From assembly GCF_001050375.1 (NCBI RefSeq), contig NZ_KQ130484.1, positions 62,001-126,000 of the forward strand: DNA of 64,000 bases. Direction: 5' to 3'. Positions 20,289 to 30,444 of this stretch are shown here, one piece after another. Source of the stretch: Catenovulum maritimum (GTDB lineage: Bacteria > Pseudomonadota > Gammaproteobacteria > Enterobacterales > Alteromonadaceae). Positions within the stretch are counted from its first letter, which is position 1. Each line of letters begins with the position of its first letter. Position numbers and translations under genes: made by a program. The notes under the pieces were generated by a model that saw only the letters and a program-made list of their open reading frames with translations, was not told where the DNA came from and searched no databases.

Positions 20289-20319
20289 AAGCTAACTGTA
20301 TTTAGTATGCGGTTAGCTT
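20289..20319 (+). terminator. stem-loop between yqiK and the diguanylate cyclase
   Basis: AAGCTAAC (20289-20296) pairs with GTTAGCTT (20312-20319). The downstream T content is modest. It overlaps the stop codon of the converging diguanylate cyclase gene and may serve yqiK. Confidence 0.5.
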
Positions 20320-21878
20320 TCTTGCCAATCAAAAACAGAGTAGTTGTTTTTGCCTTGTTTTTTAACCTGGTACATGGCGAAGTCGGCATTGTCGAATAGC
20401 TTTTCAAATGAATTTGCCGATGCTGGGAACATGGCAACGCCTATACTCGAGCCTAAATTAACGCTGACTTCAGCATTGAGAGGGATGGCCATTTGGGTGG
20501 CTATTACTATCTTTTCAGCTATAGATTCAACTTGGCTTTGATTTGCGTTATTTAAAGCGACTACAAACTCATCACCGCCCCAGCGAGCAACTAAGTCTGA
20601 TTTACGAGTTAGCTTTTTAATCCGGTTTGCCAGCTCAATTAATACTAAATCGCCCGCATCATGGCCGTATGTATCATTAACTGCTTTAAAGCCATCTAAA
20701 TCAATCACAAGTAAGCCTAACTCTGAGCTCATATCTTTGTTGGCTATATATTGTTCAATGATGCGTCTTGCCGAACGACGATTTTTTAAGTGAGTTAATG
20801 TGTCATGGTCGGCTTCAAATTCAGTTTGAAGTAGTTTTTTACGTTGCTGAGTCACATCATTTAAGAAAATAAAAGTATTTAATTCGCCAAACATGTTTTC
20901 GGCTTTGGTATAAGTTAGATTAAACCACTGCTGTTCTGATTCTGGGTGAGCTGAGTTTATAATTTCAATTTCAACTGTATGCGGATGGTTGAGCTCGGTA
21001 CAGCTTATAATTTCTTGTTTAACTTCATCAATTTCATAACACATTCGCTCAAGCCAAAGGTCATCTAAGATTATCTCATTCAAACCGCTATTTTTTTGCC
21101 ATAGCTCTTTAAATTTTGGGTTGTAAGATTTAAGGACAAGATCTTGATCGGTTACCGCTAGCGCATTAGTGGAGAGCTCACAGATCATTTTGAAATTGTT
21201 AGAAAGCATTTGGGTCTGCATTGCTAACGTGCGCTCTTTATTTATTCTCTCATCTAGTTTGGTTAGCAATTCATTGACTCTGTGACGAATAATACCTATT
21301 TCGTCGTTTCTTAGGCTTTCTTTTAAGTGACTGGGATGATCACTGTTTAAGTCAACTTTGGCAAGTTCTTGAGTTAAGTTTTCAATCGGATGAGAGACTA
21401 GTAAGTAGGTAACTACCCAAGCAACTATAGAGCTGATAATGACAATCCAGCTACTGCCTATAATTTCTGATTTAGCTAGGTTCTGAGCTTTTTCTTTGAC
21501 GAGTAATTCATTTTTATAAATGATGATTTCACCAATACTTTCTTGTTCATCGAAAGGCGAAATAAGCTGCTCTTTATATTGCTCCGTATTACATATTTGA
21601 CCAAGTTGGTTACTGATTTCTTCGGTTTTTATACTGGCACACAGTACGATATTATTCTTAAGTAGACCGTTTACAACATCATCTGCCAGTGATTGGTTAT
21701 TTAGATAGGCGGCGACAGCTGCAGCATCATAAACAGTCGCGACAAGTGACTTTATCGCTGTATTAGATTCACTTTGACTATTATTTAAAATACGTTGGTA
21801 TGAAGAATAAGAAATAATTAGCATGGCAAAAATGGCCATTGAGGCGACATATATAGCTAATTTTAAGTTTATTTTCAT
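20313..21878 (-). CDS. membrane-bound diguanylate cyclase (HAMP-PAS-GGDEF)
   Basis: This diguanylate cyclase makes the second messenger cyclic di-GMP from two GTP. Domain order is a membrane helix (about 7-25), a periplasmic sensor region of about 110 residues with two Cys, a second helix (about 140-163), HAMP, PAS (about 235-345), and GGDEF. The active site WGGDEF is intact. An RxxD inhibitory site (RKSD) lies five residues before it, so product feedback inhibition is expected. It therefore should sense an envelope signal and set cyclic di-GMP. It follows djlA by 62 bases on the same strand and may or may not belong to that operon. Confidence 0.92.
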   Translation of the reverse strand: MKINLKLAIYVASMAIFAMLIISYSSYQRILNNSQSESNTAIKSLVATVYDAAAVAAYLNNQSLADDVVNGLLKNNIVLCASIKTEEISNQLGQICNTEQYKEQLISPFDEQESIGEIIIYKNELLVKEKAQNLAKSEIIGSSWIVIISSIVAWVVTYLLVSHPIENLTQELAKVDLNSDHPSHLKESLRNDEIGIIRHRVNELLTKLDERINKERTLAMQTQMLSNNFKMICELSTNALAVTDQDLVLKSYNPKFKELWQKNSGLNEIILDDLWLERMCYEIDEVKQEIISCTELNHPHTVEIEIINSAHPESEQQWFNLTYTKAENMFGELNTFIFLNDVTQQRKKLLQTEFEADHDTLTHLKNRRSARRIIEQYIANKDMSSELGLLVIDLDGFKAVNDTYGHDAGDLVLIELANRIKKLTRKSDLVARWGGDEFVVALNNANQSQVESIAEKIVIATQMAIPLNAEVSVNLGSSIGVAMFPASANSFEKLFDNADFAMYQVKKQGKNNYSVFDWQES

Positions 21879-21940
21879 AAATGAATCATAGATCTTAAAG
21901 TGAATACTAATAGTATAGTTTGAATCGAAAAAACTTCTGA

Positions 21941-22747
21941 TTATTTCTTACTAGTTGAAATAGCTTCATATGCCGCTTGTATGTCCTGCGCCTTTTCTTT
22001 TGCTAAATCAATTGCTTGCTCAGGTAAGCCTTGAGCAGATAGTTTGTCTGGATGATGCTGAGCCATCAACCTTTTATATGCTTTTTTGATCGTTTTTACA
22101 TCGTCAGTCGGTTTCACACCTAAAATATTGTAGGCATTGTTAATATCAACTTTGCTGTTTGCAGATTGATTTTGTTGATGGTGTTTTACACTTGCTGCTA
22201 CTTGACTTAATAAAGCGTTAAACGTTGAGTCGTCTATACCTAACTCTTTTGCTACTTTTTTTAGCACTGCCTTGGCATTGGGATGTAGTTGTCCATTGGC
22301 GTAAGCCGCTTGGGTTTGGATTTCTAAATAAACCAGCATGAAATCACGGCGGCTAAAGCAATATAGTTTAAATTCTTCCAGTGTTTCTTTAATTGGAAAA
22401 TCAGTTTGTTTGCCTTCTCGGTATGCGGCTTGAGCTTCTTTTCTGATATCTCCTTTTAGTCCCATTTTATCCATAAAAGCAGTCGCTAGGGCGATATCAG
22501 ACTCTGTTACTCTGCCTGAAGATTTGGCGATGTGGCCCATAATTGAGAATAAGGTATGAAAAAAGATAGCTCGACTGGCGAGCGGGGCTTGGCCTTTTAT
22601 TAAACTGGATAAACCGCCGCTATCTGCCAAAGCTTTGGCGTAGGCTTTATCAAAATAGTGGCCAATGAGTACGCCCATAATGGCACCAGGCCAGCGGAAA
22701 AACATAAATCCAAAAATTAAACCTAGTATTTTTCCCCAACTATTCAT
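21941..22747 (-). CDS. djlA: DjlA membrane-anchored DnaJ-like co-chaperone
   Basis: DjlA is an inner-membrane J-domain protein that stimulates the ATPase of DnaK at the membrane. The N-terminus has a single membrane helix with the Gly-rich dimerising face (about 8-28, LGLIFGFMFFRWPGAIMGVLIG), a TerB-like middle domain, and a C-terminal J domain (about 205-268) with the essential HPD in AQHHPDKL. At 268 residues it matches E. coli DjlA. It lies 10 bases downstream of murU and shares that operon. The family is linked to envelope stress and capsule regulation. Confidence 0.93.
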   Translation of the reverse strand: MNSWGKILGLIFGFMFFRWPGAIMGVLIGHYFDKAYAKALADSGGLSSLIKGQAPLASRAIFFHTLFSIMGHIAKSSGRVTESDIALATAFMDKMGLKGDIRKEAQAAYREGKQTDFPIKETLEEFKLYCFSRRDFMLVYLEIQTQAAYANGQLHPNAKAVLKKVAKELGIDDSTFNALLSQVAASVKHHQQNQSANSKVDINNAYNILGVKPTDDVKTIKKAYKRLMAQHHPDKLSAQGLPEQAIDLAKEKAQDIQAAYEAISTSKK

Positions 22748-22757
22748 TCATGCCGCC

Positions 22758-23420
22758 TTATGCTTGTTGTTCTTGTATTTTTCTTAATCTTTCTGGTGTG
22801 CCAATATCAGACCACTGACCTTGGTAAATCTCTGCAGTTACTTGTTTTTTATCAATTTCTTGCTTTAGCAGTTTACCTAAACCTAACGGGAGTTCAAATT
22901 CTTCTTGGAAAAACTTACTCGAATAAAGTCCAATTCCTGAGAAAGTATATTTTTGCTTAGAAACTAATTCTGCATGAGAACCTTGTATCCCAAAATCACC
23001 ATCAAGGTTATGTTCTGGATTATTAACGAGTACTATATGTGCTAGGTGTGTTAGCTTTTGCTGTTTCAATTTGGCAAAATCAAAGTCAGTCCAAACATCA
23101 CCGTTGACTACAATGAAAGGTTCATCACCTAGCAAGGGTAGAGCTTTTATTATGCCCCCAGCAGTTTCAAATGCGCCAACTGGTTCAGGGCTATATTGTA
23201 TTGAACAGCCATATTTTGAACCGTCACCCAATTTTTTAGGAATTTGCTCACCTAACCATGCATGGTTAATAACTATCTGGCTGATACCCGCTTTAACTAG
23301 AGCTTCAATATGATATTCAATTAAACATTTATTATTGACGTTTAATAAAGGTTTTGGCGTTATATCCGTTAAAGGTTTCATTCTTTCACCGCGACCAGCG
23401 GCTAAAATCATAGCTTTCAT
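22758..23420 (-). CDS. murU: N-acetylmuramate alpha-1-phosphate uridylyltransferase
   Basis: MurU converts MurNAc-1-phosphate and UTP to UDP-MurNAc in the cell-wall recycling route that bypasses early MurA/MurB steps and gives intrinsic fosfomycin tolerance where known. The nucleotidyltransferase signature LAAGRGERMKPLTDITPKPL is at the N-terminus, and VNGDVWTDFDF carries the metal-binding Asp. The length of 220 residues fits the family. The first four bases overlap the end of amgK, so the two are translationally coupled. General nucleotidyltransferase names are possible but the neighbour makes MurU the best call. Confidence 0.9.
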   Translation of the reverse strand: MKAMILAAGRGERMKPLTDITPKPLLNVNNKCLIEYHIEALVKAGISQIVINHAWLGEQIPKKLGDGSKYGCSIQYSPEPVGAFETAGGIIKALPLLGDEPFIVVNGDVWTDFDFAKLKQQKLTHLAHIVLVNNPEHNLDGDFGIQGSHAELVSKQKYTFSGIGLYSSKFFQEEFELPLGLGKLLKQEIDKKQVTAEIYQGQWSDIGTPERLRKIQEQQA

Positions 23421-24412
23421 TTAGTGTTACTTCCTAGTTGTAACTTACTCTCGATTAACTTCGCAAATTCGGTTAATTCTGGGTATTTAATGCAAACTTG
23501 ATAAATGTAGTTCATGACATCTGGAATATGTTTAAGGTAATTGGGTTTATCGTCCCTAATTGCAAGGCGAGAAAAAATACCGGCGCATTTTATGTGGCGT
23601 TGTAGCCCAGTTAAATCAAACCACTTATGCCATGCTTCTTTGGTTATATTAGCTTGGTATGTTTGACGAAACGTTTCTGCTAGCTCAGTAACTTTATCTT
23701 GCGGCCAAATTAGGTAGCAATCTTTAAGTAAAGAAACGAGATCATAGGTAATAGGTCCAATTAAAGCACCTTGAAAATCAATTAAACCGAGTTGGTTTAT
23801 ATCTCCGCCGGCAAACATAATGTTGCGGCTATGGAAGTCTCTGTGTACTAAAACTTGAGGCTGCTGTTGGAACTGATTTGAGATGAATTCAAAGGCAGAA
23901 TTTAGCATCTCATGTTCTTTTGTATTTAATTTTAGCCCTAAATGTTGCTCGACGAACCAGTCATTGAATAAGCTCATCTCAAACTGGACCAAGTTGCTAG
24001 AATATTTATCAACTAAATCAAATTCACTTGTTGGCAATTGCTGTAACTGATTTAAAGTGGGAAAAATATTTTGGTATAAACTTGGGTAATTTTTTGACGA
24101 AATTAAATTGGCAAGATGAATATCACCAAAATCGCTTAACAACATAAAGCCCATTTCAAAATCAGTGGCAATAACTTCCGGTGTATTTAAGCCGGCTTGC
24201 TTGAGTTTTTTTGCTAGATTTACAAACAGCGGGTTGTTTTCTTGCGCTGGTGGCGAATTAACCGCAATTAGACTTTTATCAGCTAATTCTACTCGGTAAT
24301 ATTTTCTAAAACTGGCATCGCCTGAGATTAAATTTATATTAAATGCTAAGTTTGGTAGTTGAAGATTAACCCAATTTTGTAATTGTTCACTTGGTGAAAT
24401 AGACGAATTCAT
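23417..24412 (-). CDS. amgK: N-acetylmuramate/N-acetylglucosamine kinase
   Basis: AmgK phosphorylates the anomeric carbon of MurNAc (and GlcNAc) recovered from peptidoglycan turnover, giving the substrate of MurU. It has the aminoglycoside-phosphotransferase kinase fold: catalytic loop LVHRDFHSRNIMF and metal-binding LGLIDFQGALIGP. At 331 residues it is full length. The operon amgK-murU-djlA divergent from lptD is the arrangement known in pseudomonads and many marine Gammaproteobacteria. The 201-base divergent gap to lptD must hold both promoters. Confidence 0.92.
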   Translation of the reverse strand: MNSSISPSEQLQNWVNLQLPNLAFNINLISGDASFRKYYRVELADKSLIAVNSPPAQENNPLFVNLAKKLKQAGLNTPEVIATDFEMGFMLLSDFGDIHLANLISSKNYPSLYQNIFPTLNQLQQLPTSEFDLVDKYSSNLVQFEMSLFNDWFVEQHLGLKLNTKEHEMLNSAFEFISNQFQQQPQVLVHRDFHSRNIMFAGGDINQLGLIDFQGALIGPITYDLVSLLKDCYLIWPQDKVTELAETFRQTYQANITKEAWHKWFDLTGLQRHIKCAGIFSRLAIRDDKPNYLKHIPDVMNYIYQVCIKYPELTEFAKLIESKLQLGSNTK

Positions 24413-24613
24413 TTATTTGACTTAATTATTGGCGTTAAAGACTAAAAAATGACTAAGAATTGCAGCTTAAACTCACAAGAAATAGCCCTAAGATTTATTT
24501 TGCTTTATCATAACGCTTTCATTGTATTTAGGTAAGACGCTTTCGTTTTTATTGTCTTTTAATTAGCGCGCTAAATTTTTATCCTAAGTTTATTTATACT
24601 GGTTCAATCACAC

Positions 24614-26932
24614 GTGATTCGTATTTTATTAGTTTCGGTTTTTTTCTTTAGTAGCTGTCTTGCTGCTGATGAATTGCAATGTTATGTCAACGCCAGTGTT
24701 AGTAAGGCTGATGAGCCAGCCTCAACTCAAACGCTAGAAACAGACCCTAACTTACCTATTATTATCGAAGCAGATAAAACCGAAGTTAGCAAAGAAAGCG
24801 CAGCTAAATTTATTGGAGACGTTAGCATTCGCCAAGGTAATAATTCTATTCGGGCGAATACAGCAAACATTTCGAGTAACAGAGACAGAATTATAGCCTC
24901 AGGCGGCATTGAATTTAGTAACCAATTTTTCCAAGCTCATAGTGATGTACTTGAAGCTGATTTTAATAAATCGCAGCTCAGCCTGACAAAAACAAAATAC
25001 CAGTTAGATAACTTTGCTGGACATGGACAAGCAGGTGTTTTTCTAATCGATGAAAAAAATCAAAAATTAGAATTATCCGATGCTACTTTTACTAACTGCC
25101 CGCCACAAGCAGCACCCGATTGGCAGCTTAAATCAGAAAAAATAACCTTATCTATGCAAGATGAGTGGGGCGAAGCTTGGCATAGTCGAATTGAGTTGTT
25201 TGAAGTGCCCGTTATTTACCTGCCTTATTTGTCTTTCCCGTTAACGGATAAGCGAAAGAGCGGTTGGTTATACCCTAGCATTGAAACCTCAACCCAAAGC
25301 GGTTTGGATGTATCTGCACCTTATTACTGGAACATTTCGCAGCAAATGGATGCGACTTTTACCCCTAGGCTATTATCTAAACGTGGTTTGCAACTTGGTA
25401 CTGAATATAGATATTTAACGAAAAACTCAGAAGGCGAAATCTACTTTGAGATTATGTCGAGTGATAGTGAGTTTGTTGCTGATGATATCGCCGGTTCAGG
25501 CATTCAAAGTCGAAATGCGATTAATTGGCTACATACAGCACAGTTAAATGAATTTTGGGATACATCAGTCGATTTGATTTTAATTAGTGATGATAGCTAT
25601 GTATCCGATTTAGGCTTTAAAGATTTGAATGAAGTTGATACGCATGTACAGCGACGTGTTTCTTTTAACCGAATTGATAAAAATTGGGATTTGTCGATTA
25701 ATTTACGTGACTTTGAAGTTTTTGGTAGCCATAGTCGACCTTACCGAACTTTACCCGAAATAAGCCTAAACTATTCAGGTTACACCCAGCCAGAAGGGTG
25801 GTCGCTTGAGCTACCTGCTGAGTTTGCTTGGTTTCATTCCGAAGAAAAGTCATTACCTAATGCAATTAGGTTACATACAGAACCTAAATTAAGCTGGTCT
25901 ATTTACCGCCCTGCTTGGGAGTTAAGTATAGCCAGCTCGTTAGCTTCGACTGCTTATCATCAACAGAATATTACAGAAGTAGGTGAAGTCGATGGCTATG
26001 ATACAATAACCCGAACTTTACCTAGGTTTAGAGTGAATGGCCGACTGATTCTTGAACGGCCCGTTGATTGGTTTGATAAAAGTATGCGTCAAACCTTAGA
26101 GCCTAGGTTCCAATATTTAAGAGTTGGTTATAAAAGCCAGCAAAACATTGGTTTATATGACTCTGTATTACTACAAGATGACTTCATCGGTTTATTTAGA
26201 GAGAACCGATTTAGCGGAATTGATAGAATCCCAGAAGCAAACCAGTTAACCTTAGGGGTAACAACTCGATTGTTTAATCGCTTTAATCGAGAAAAATTGC
26301 GTCTGAGTATAGGTCAAATCCTTTATTTAAAAGAATCTAGAACCGATTTTAGTGATTTTAATTTCAATGATAATGAGCAATTAATTCAGGATATTAATGA
26401 AAGAGGCGAGTCTGCACTTGCGTTAGAGCTAGATTTAGATATTCGAAAAGTCTGGTTTTTGCATTATGGCTTGCAGTTTGATGCACAACAAGGCGAAACC
26501 AGAAAAAGTCAGGTTACAATTGATTATCGCCGAGACGAAGACCACTTATTGCAATTCAGCCATAGATATCTTAAAAATATCGCTAACAATGGGATCCAGC
26601 AATTGGGCTTAACCTCATTTTGGCGGATTAATTCCCAGTGGCAGACTTTTGCAAGTTTTCACCAAGATTTACGATTAAATCGAACTGTCGAGGCTCAAGC
26701 TGGTCTGTTATATCAATCTTGTTGTTGGGAGCTTAGCTTAGGTTGGCAAACTAAGGTTCAATCTAACTTAGCCGCGAATGATAGTCAGACTTCGGTCGCG
26801 ACCGACGAAAGAGATTCGGGTCTTATGTTATCATTTACGATAAGAGGTTTTGGTCAAAGTAGCCGAGCTGCTCGTAAGATACTTAATCGTGGTTTATTTA
26901 AATATAGAGAACCACACTTTTTAAATCAGTGA
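24614..26932 (+). CDS. lptD: LPS-assembly outer-membrane protein LptD
   Basis: LptD is the outer-membrane beta-barrel that inserts lipopolysaccharide into the outer leaflet with LptE as plug. A signal peptide (1-17) is followed by an N-terminal jellyroll (PIIIEADKTEV onward, about 48-190) and a 26-strand barrel. One Cys early in the mature protein (C23) and a Cys pair near the C-terminus (QSCCWEL) are the residues expected for the inter-domain disulfides. The start is GTG with no strong ribosome binding site. It opens the operon lptD-surA-pdxA-rsmA-apaG-apaH. Confidence 0.95.
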   Translation: MIRILLVSVFFFSSCLAADELQCYVNASVSKADEPASTQTLETDPNLPIIIEADKTEVSKESAAKFIGDVSIRQGNNSIRANTANISSNRDRIIASGGIEFSNQFFQAHSDVLEADFNKSQLSLTKTKYQLDNFAGHGQAGVFLIDEKNQKLELSDATFTNCPPQAAPDWQLKSEKITLSMQDEWGEAWHSRIELFEVPVIYLPYLSFPLTDKRKSGWLYPSIETSTQSGLDVSAPYYWNISQQMDATFTPRLLSKRGLQLGTEYRYLTKNSEGEIYFEIMSSDSEFVADDIAGSGIQSRNAINWLHTAQLNEFWDTSVDLILISDDSYVSDLGFKDLNEVDTHVQRRVSFNRIDKNWDLSINLRDFEVFGSHSRPYRTLPEISLNYSGYTQPEGWSLELPAEFAWFHSEEKSLPNAIRLHTEPKLSWSIYRPAWELSIASSLASTAYHQQNITEVGEVDGYDTITRTLPRFRVNGRLILERPVDWFDKSMRQTLEPRFQYLRVGYKSQQNIGLYDSVLLQDDFIGLFRENRFSGIDRIPEANQLTLGVTTRLFNRFNREKLRLSIGQILYLKESRTDFSDFNFNDNEQLIQDINERGESALALELDLDIRKVWFLHYGLQFDAQQGETRKSQVTIDYRRDEDHLLQFSHRYLKNIANNGIQQLGLTSFWRINSQWQTFASFHQDLRLNRTVEAQAGLLYQSCCWELSLGWQTKVQSNLAANDSQTSVATDERDSGLMLSFTIRGFGQSSRAARKILNRGLFKYREPHFLNQ

Positions 26933-26940
26933 GTTTAAGA

Positions 26941-28242
26941 ATGAAACTAACAAAAATAATCAGTTTAATAATTTTATTGTGCGCCAATGTCGGCACAATT
27001 CGCTCACTTAGTGCTGCTGAATTACTAGATAAAGTTGCGGTAGTTGTCAATCAAGGCGTTATTTTAGAAAACGAAATAACGGGAATGATGTTGCAGTTAC
27101 AAGCTGAAGCTAAAAAATCCGGCCAAGCTTTACCTTCTGATAAAGCATTAAAAGTTCAGGTAACAGAAAGGCTTATTGCAAACGAATTACAACTGCAGTT
27201 TGCGGAAAGAATCGGTTTGCAAATTAGTGATGCCCAAGTACAACAACAAGTGCAGCAACTCGCCTTACAACAAAACTTAACTTTAGAGAAGTTTCGCCAA
27301 AATGTAATCGCTTCGGGGATGGATTATGAAACGTTTCTAGAACGCTTACGTCAAGACATTACTTCGCAAGAAGTCAGGCAAGCTGTTGTTTCTCGTAGAG
27401 TTTATGTGTCGCCACAAGAAATAGATGGCTTAGTCGCATTATTGAAAGAAAGAGGAAAGCAAACTGAGGAATATAATCTAGGTCATATCTTGGTTGGTTT
27501 AGCTCCGAGTGCGAGTGCAGATGAAATTGAAAGCACACAAGAACGCGCGAATAAAATCATTAAGTTATTAAATTCAGGCAGCGACTTTAAAAAAATTGCG
27601 ATTGGTTCTTCATCAGGTGCAAAAGCATTGGATGGTGGTGATCTGGGGTGGATGAATGTAAACGAAATGCCTACCTTGTTTGCTGAAGCGGTTGTGAATC
27701 AGAAAAAAGACGACATTATCGGTCCAATTCGAAGTGGTGCAGGTTTTCATATTTTAAAAATTACGGATATCAGAGGGCGCCAGACAGTTGAAGTTAAAGA
27801 GGCGAACGCACGTCATATTTTAATCAAACCAACCATTATTTTAAGCGATGAAAAAGCGAAAAATATGTTGAATGATTTCTTAGTTAAAGTTCAAGCCGGT
27901 GAATTAGACTTTTCCGAGTTAGCAAAAGAGCACTCAGCAGATCCAGGCTCTGCAACTAAAGGTGGTGAGCTAGGTTGGGCTGATCCAAGCATGTATGTAC
28001 CAGAGTTTAAAGATGCATTAGCACGTTTAAACCCGGGTGAATATGCTCAGCCATTTAAAACGGTTCACGGTTGGCACTTAGTACAATTAATCGATCGTCG
28101 CGTTAAAGATGCGACAGAGAACGCGTATCAAGATCATGCTTATAGAATGATTTTTAATCGTAAATTTAATGAAGAAGTAGAAGCTTGGGTTCGTGAAATT
28201 AGAGACCAAGCTTTTGTTGAAATTGTAGGTGATGCAAGTTAA
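26941..28242 (+). CDS. surA: periplasmic chaperone / peptidyl-prolyl isomerase SurA
   Basis: SurA escorts outer-membrane proteins through the periplasm to the BAM complex. A signal peptide (about 1-25, cleaved near SLSAAELL), the N-terminal chaperone domain, two parvulin domains (about 170-280 and 285-390, each with the xHIL start and GGDLGW or GGELGW motif) and a short C-terminal helix are all present. An in-frame GTG at 26929 overlaps the lptD stop. The ATG at 26941 gives the more typical signal peptide [11 protein letters not shown] and is used here. LptD is itself a major SurA client, so the operon pairs chaperone and substrate. Confidence 0.96.
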   Translation: MKLTKIISLIILLCANVGTIRSLSAAELLDKVAVVVNQGVILENEITGMMLQLQAEAKKSGQALPSDKALKVQVTERLIANELQLQFAERIGLQISDAQVQQQVQQLALQQNLTLEKFRQNVIASGMDYETFLERLRQDITSQEVRQAVVSRRVYVSPQEIDGLVALLKERGKQTEEYNLGHILVGLAPSASADEIESTQERANKIIKLLNSGSDFKKIAIGSSSGAKALDGGDLGWMNVNEMPTLFAEAVVNQKKDDIIGPIRSGAGFHILKITDIRGRQTVEVKEANARHILIKPTIILSDEKAKNMLNDFLVKVQAGELDFSELAKEHSADPGSATKGGELGWADPSMYVPEFKDALARLNPGEYAQPFKTVHGWHLVQLIDRRVKDATENAYQDHAYRMIFNRKFNEEVEAWVREIRDQAFVEIVGDAS

Positions 28243-29234
28243 TGACTATACGTATTGCAATTACACCGGGCGAGCCAGCTGGTATCGGCCCTGATCTAGT
28301 ATTACAACTGGCGCAACAAGATTGGCCTGCGCAGCTTATTACAATTGCTTCGCCTGAATTACTCAAAGACAGAGCAAAAAAGCTTAATTTACCAATTGAA
28401 TTAATTCCTTACGACGAGACAGTACCAGCGACACCTCAAGCTAAAGGCACGCTAACTATATTGCCTGTTGAATTAGCTGAAGAAGTCAAATGTGGTGAGT
28501 TGAATGCCAAAAATGGTCTTTATGTTGTAGAAAGCATGAGAGTTGCGTGTGAAAAAAATATTTCAGGCGAGTTTGATGCAATTGTAACTGGCCCTGTTAA
28601 TAAAGGCATAATTAACGATTCTGGTATTTCTTTTAGTGGCCACACTGAGTTTTTCGCGACAGAGTCTAATACGGCTGACGTCGTTATGATGCTTGCGACA
28701 GAAGGCTTGCGAGTTGCATTAGTAACAACTCATATTCCGCTAGCCTATGTATCAAAAGCCGTTACTTACGAGCGCGTGATTAATGTGACTGAGATACTGC
28801 ACTCTGAGCTTATTTCAAAATTTGGCATAGATGATCCAACTATATATGTTTGTGGTTTAAACCCACATGCAGGTGAAGATGGTCATTTAGGCACAGAAGA
28901 AATGACAACGATTACGCCTGCGTTAGATGAGTTGCGTGGTCGAGGAATGAATATAGTCGGCCCTTTACCTGCTGACACTTTATTTCAAGATAAATACCTA
29001 CAACATGCAGATGCTGTGTTGTCTATGTATCACGACCAAGGCCTAACTGTTTTAAAATATAAAGGTTTCGGCAAAGCGGTTAACATTACTTTAGGTTTAC
29101 CTTTTATTAGAACCTCAGTGGATCATGGTACTGCATTAGATTTAGCCGGTACTGGTGAAGCTGAAGTTGGTAGCTTTACTGTGGCATTAAACGAAGCGAT
29201 AAACTTAGCGAATAGGTCCAAAAAACATGGCTAA
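28242..29234 (+). CDS. pdxA: 4-hydroxythreonine-4-phosphate dehydrogenase
   Basis: PdxA oxidises 4-phosphohydroxy-L-threonine with NAD in vitamin B6 synthesis (DXP-dependent route). The metal-binding histidines fall in [17 protein letters not shown] and SMYHDQGL. The substrate-binding GPVNKG and the N-terminal [12 protein letters not shown] are typical, and the length is 330 residues. Its ATG shares one base with the surA stop (TAATG). PdxH, the last enzyme of the pathway, is encoded at 38.3 kb in this window. Confidence 0.96.
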   Translation: MTIRIAITPGEPAGIGPDLVLQLAQQDWPAQLITIASPELLKDRAKKLNLPIELIPYDETVPATPQAKGTLTILPVELAEEVKCGELNAKNGLYVVESMRVACEKNISGEFDAIVTGPVNKGIINDSGISFSGHTEFFATESNTADVVMMLATEGLRVALVTTHIPLAYVSKAVTYERVINVTEILHSELISKFGIDDPTIYVCGLNPHAGEDGHLGTEEMTTITPALDELRGRGMNIVGPLPADTLFQDKYLQHADAVLSMYHDQGLTVLKYKGFGKAVNITLGLPFIRTSVDHGTALDLAGTGEAEVGSFTVALNEAINLANRSKKHG

Positions 29235-30030
29235 TGATGTACATTTAGGTCACAAAGCTCGTAAGCGATTTGGTCAAAATTTCTTAAATGACGATTTTAT
29301 TATTGGCCAAATTGTTGATGCAATCGATCCGGATGATGACCATATTTTGGTCGAAATTGGTCCAGGTTTAGGAGCGATTACTTTCCCTGTACTTGATAGG
29401 GTAAAACATCTAAACGTGGTTGAACTAGATCGTGATTTAGTGCAAAGGTTTGAAGAAGATCAGTTACTAAAACGCAGATTAACTGTTTATCAAGCTGATG
29501 CGATGAAGTTTGACTTTGCGAGCTTGATTTCGGATGAGAAGAAATTAAAAGTATTCGGCAACTTACCTTATAACATTTCGACCCCTTTGCTATTCCATTT
29601 ATTCAATTTTTGTGAGCAAATTGCAGACATGCACTTTATGCTACAAAAAGAAGTGGTAGATCGCATGTGCGCCGAGCCAGGTAGCAAAACCTTTGGCAAA
29701 TTAAGTGTTATGACGCAATATTATTGCGATGCTTATCCTGTGGTACGAGTTGGCCCTGAATGTTTTACACCACCACCTAAAGTTGAGTCTTCGGTTGTGC
29801 GTCTAATTCCAAAAGCTAGCCGAGCTGATGTGAGCCCCAAAGTGTTAGAAAAGGTCGCAGCCGCCGCGTTTAATCAAAGACGTAAAACCATACGCAATAG
29901 TTTAAAAGATATAGTTTCAGCTGATGAAATTACTGAGTTAGGTTTAGATCCAACAATCAGAGCTGAGTACTTATCCTTAAATGATTTCGTTAAGATTGCT
30001 CAGTATGTTGAAGCAAAAGATAATAAGTAG
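29227..30030 (+). CDS. rsmA: 16S rRNA dimethyladenosine transferase RsmA (KsgA)
   Basis: RsmA dimethylates A1518 and A1519 of 16S rRNA (E. coli numbering), a late check on 30S assembly. Loss gives kasugamycin resistance. The SAM site [11 protein letters not shown] and motif IV NLPYNIS are intact, and FGQNFL near the N-terminus is the usual opening. The length of 267 residues is standard. It overlaps the end of pdxA by 8 bases, so it is translationally coupled. Confidence 0.97.
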   Translation: MANDVHLGHKARKRFGQNFLNDDFIIGQIVDAIDPDDDHILVEIGPGLGAITFPVLDRVKHLNVVELDRDLVQRFEEDQLLKRRLTVYQADAMKFDFASLISDEKKLKVFGNLPYNISTPLLFHLFNFCEQIADMHFMLQKEVVDRMCAEPGSKTFGKLSVMTQYYCDAYPVVRVGPECFTPPPKVESSVVRLIPKASRADVSPKVLEKVAAAAFNQRRKTIRNSLKDIVSADEITELGLDPTIRAEYLSLNDFVKIAQYVEAKDNK

Positions 30031-30045
30031 TAAAGGAAAGTGACA

Positions 30046-30435
30046 TTGAGCCAGAATAATCTTGGAGATAAAGTTTTAGTTTCAGTCAGTACTCAGTACG
30101 TAGATGATCAGTCTGATCCTGCTGAAGAAAGGTTTGTCTTCACTTATAGCATTACGATTCATAATACCAGTGACATTGCGGTTAAGCTAAAAAGTCGTTA
30201 TTGGCTAATAACAGATAGTAATGGTAAAAAGGTCGAAGTGCAGGGGGATGGCGTTATTGGCCAACAACCTATACTTAAGCCGGATGCGAAATTTCATTAC
30301 ACGAGTGGTGCCGTTGTCGAAACTCCAGTTGCGACTATGGAAGGCTATTACGTTATGATCAATAAGCTTGATGAAACAGAGTTTCACGCACCAATTAATG
30401 TCTTTAGACTCGCTCAACCTAACATTTTAAATTAA
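30046..30435 (+). CDS. apaG: ApaG domain protein
   Basis: ApaG (Co2+/Mg2+ efflux protein by older naming) is a small Ig-like beta-sandwich with a GxGxxG-like loop (here QGDGVIGQQP), encoded between rsmA and apaH in most Gammaproteobacteria. Its role is uncertain; it is linked genetically to Ap4A metabolism and metal tolerance. A GTG at 30040 sits only two or three bases after the ribosome binding site AAAGGA. The TTG at 30046, with about eight bases spacing and giving MSQNNLGDKV, is the better start. Confidence 0.92.
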   Translation: MSQNNLGDKVLVSVSTQYVDDQSDPAEERFVFTYSITIHNTSDIAVKLKSRYWLITDSNGKKVEVQGDGVIGQQPILKPDAKFHYTSGAVVETPVATMEGYYVMINKLDETEFHAPINVFRLAQPNILN

Positions 30436-30444
30436 GCGGTTTTT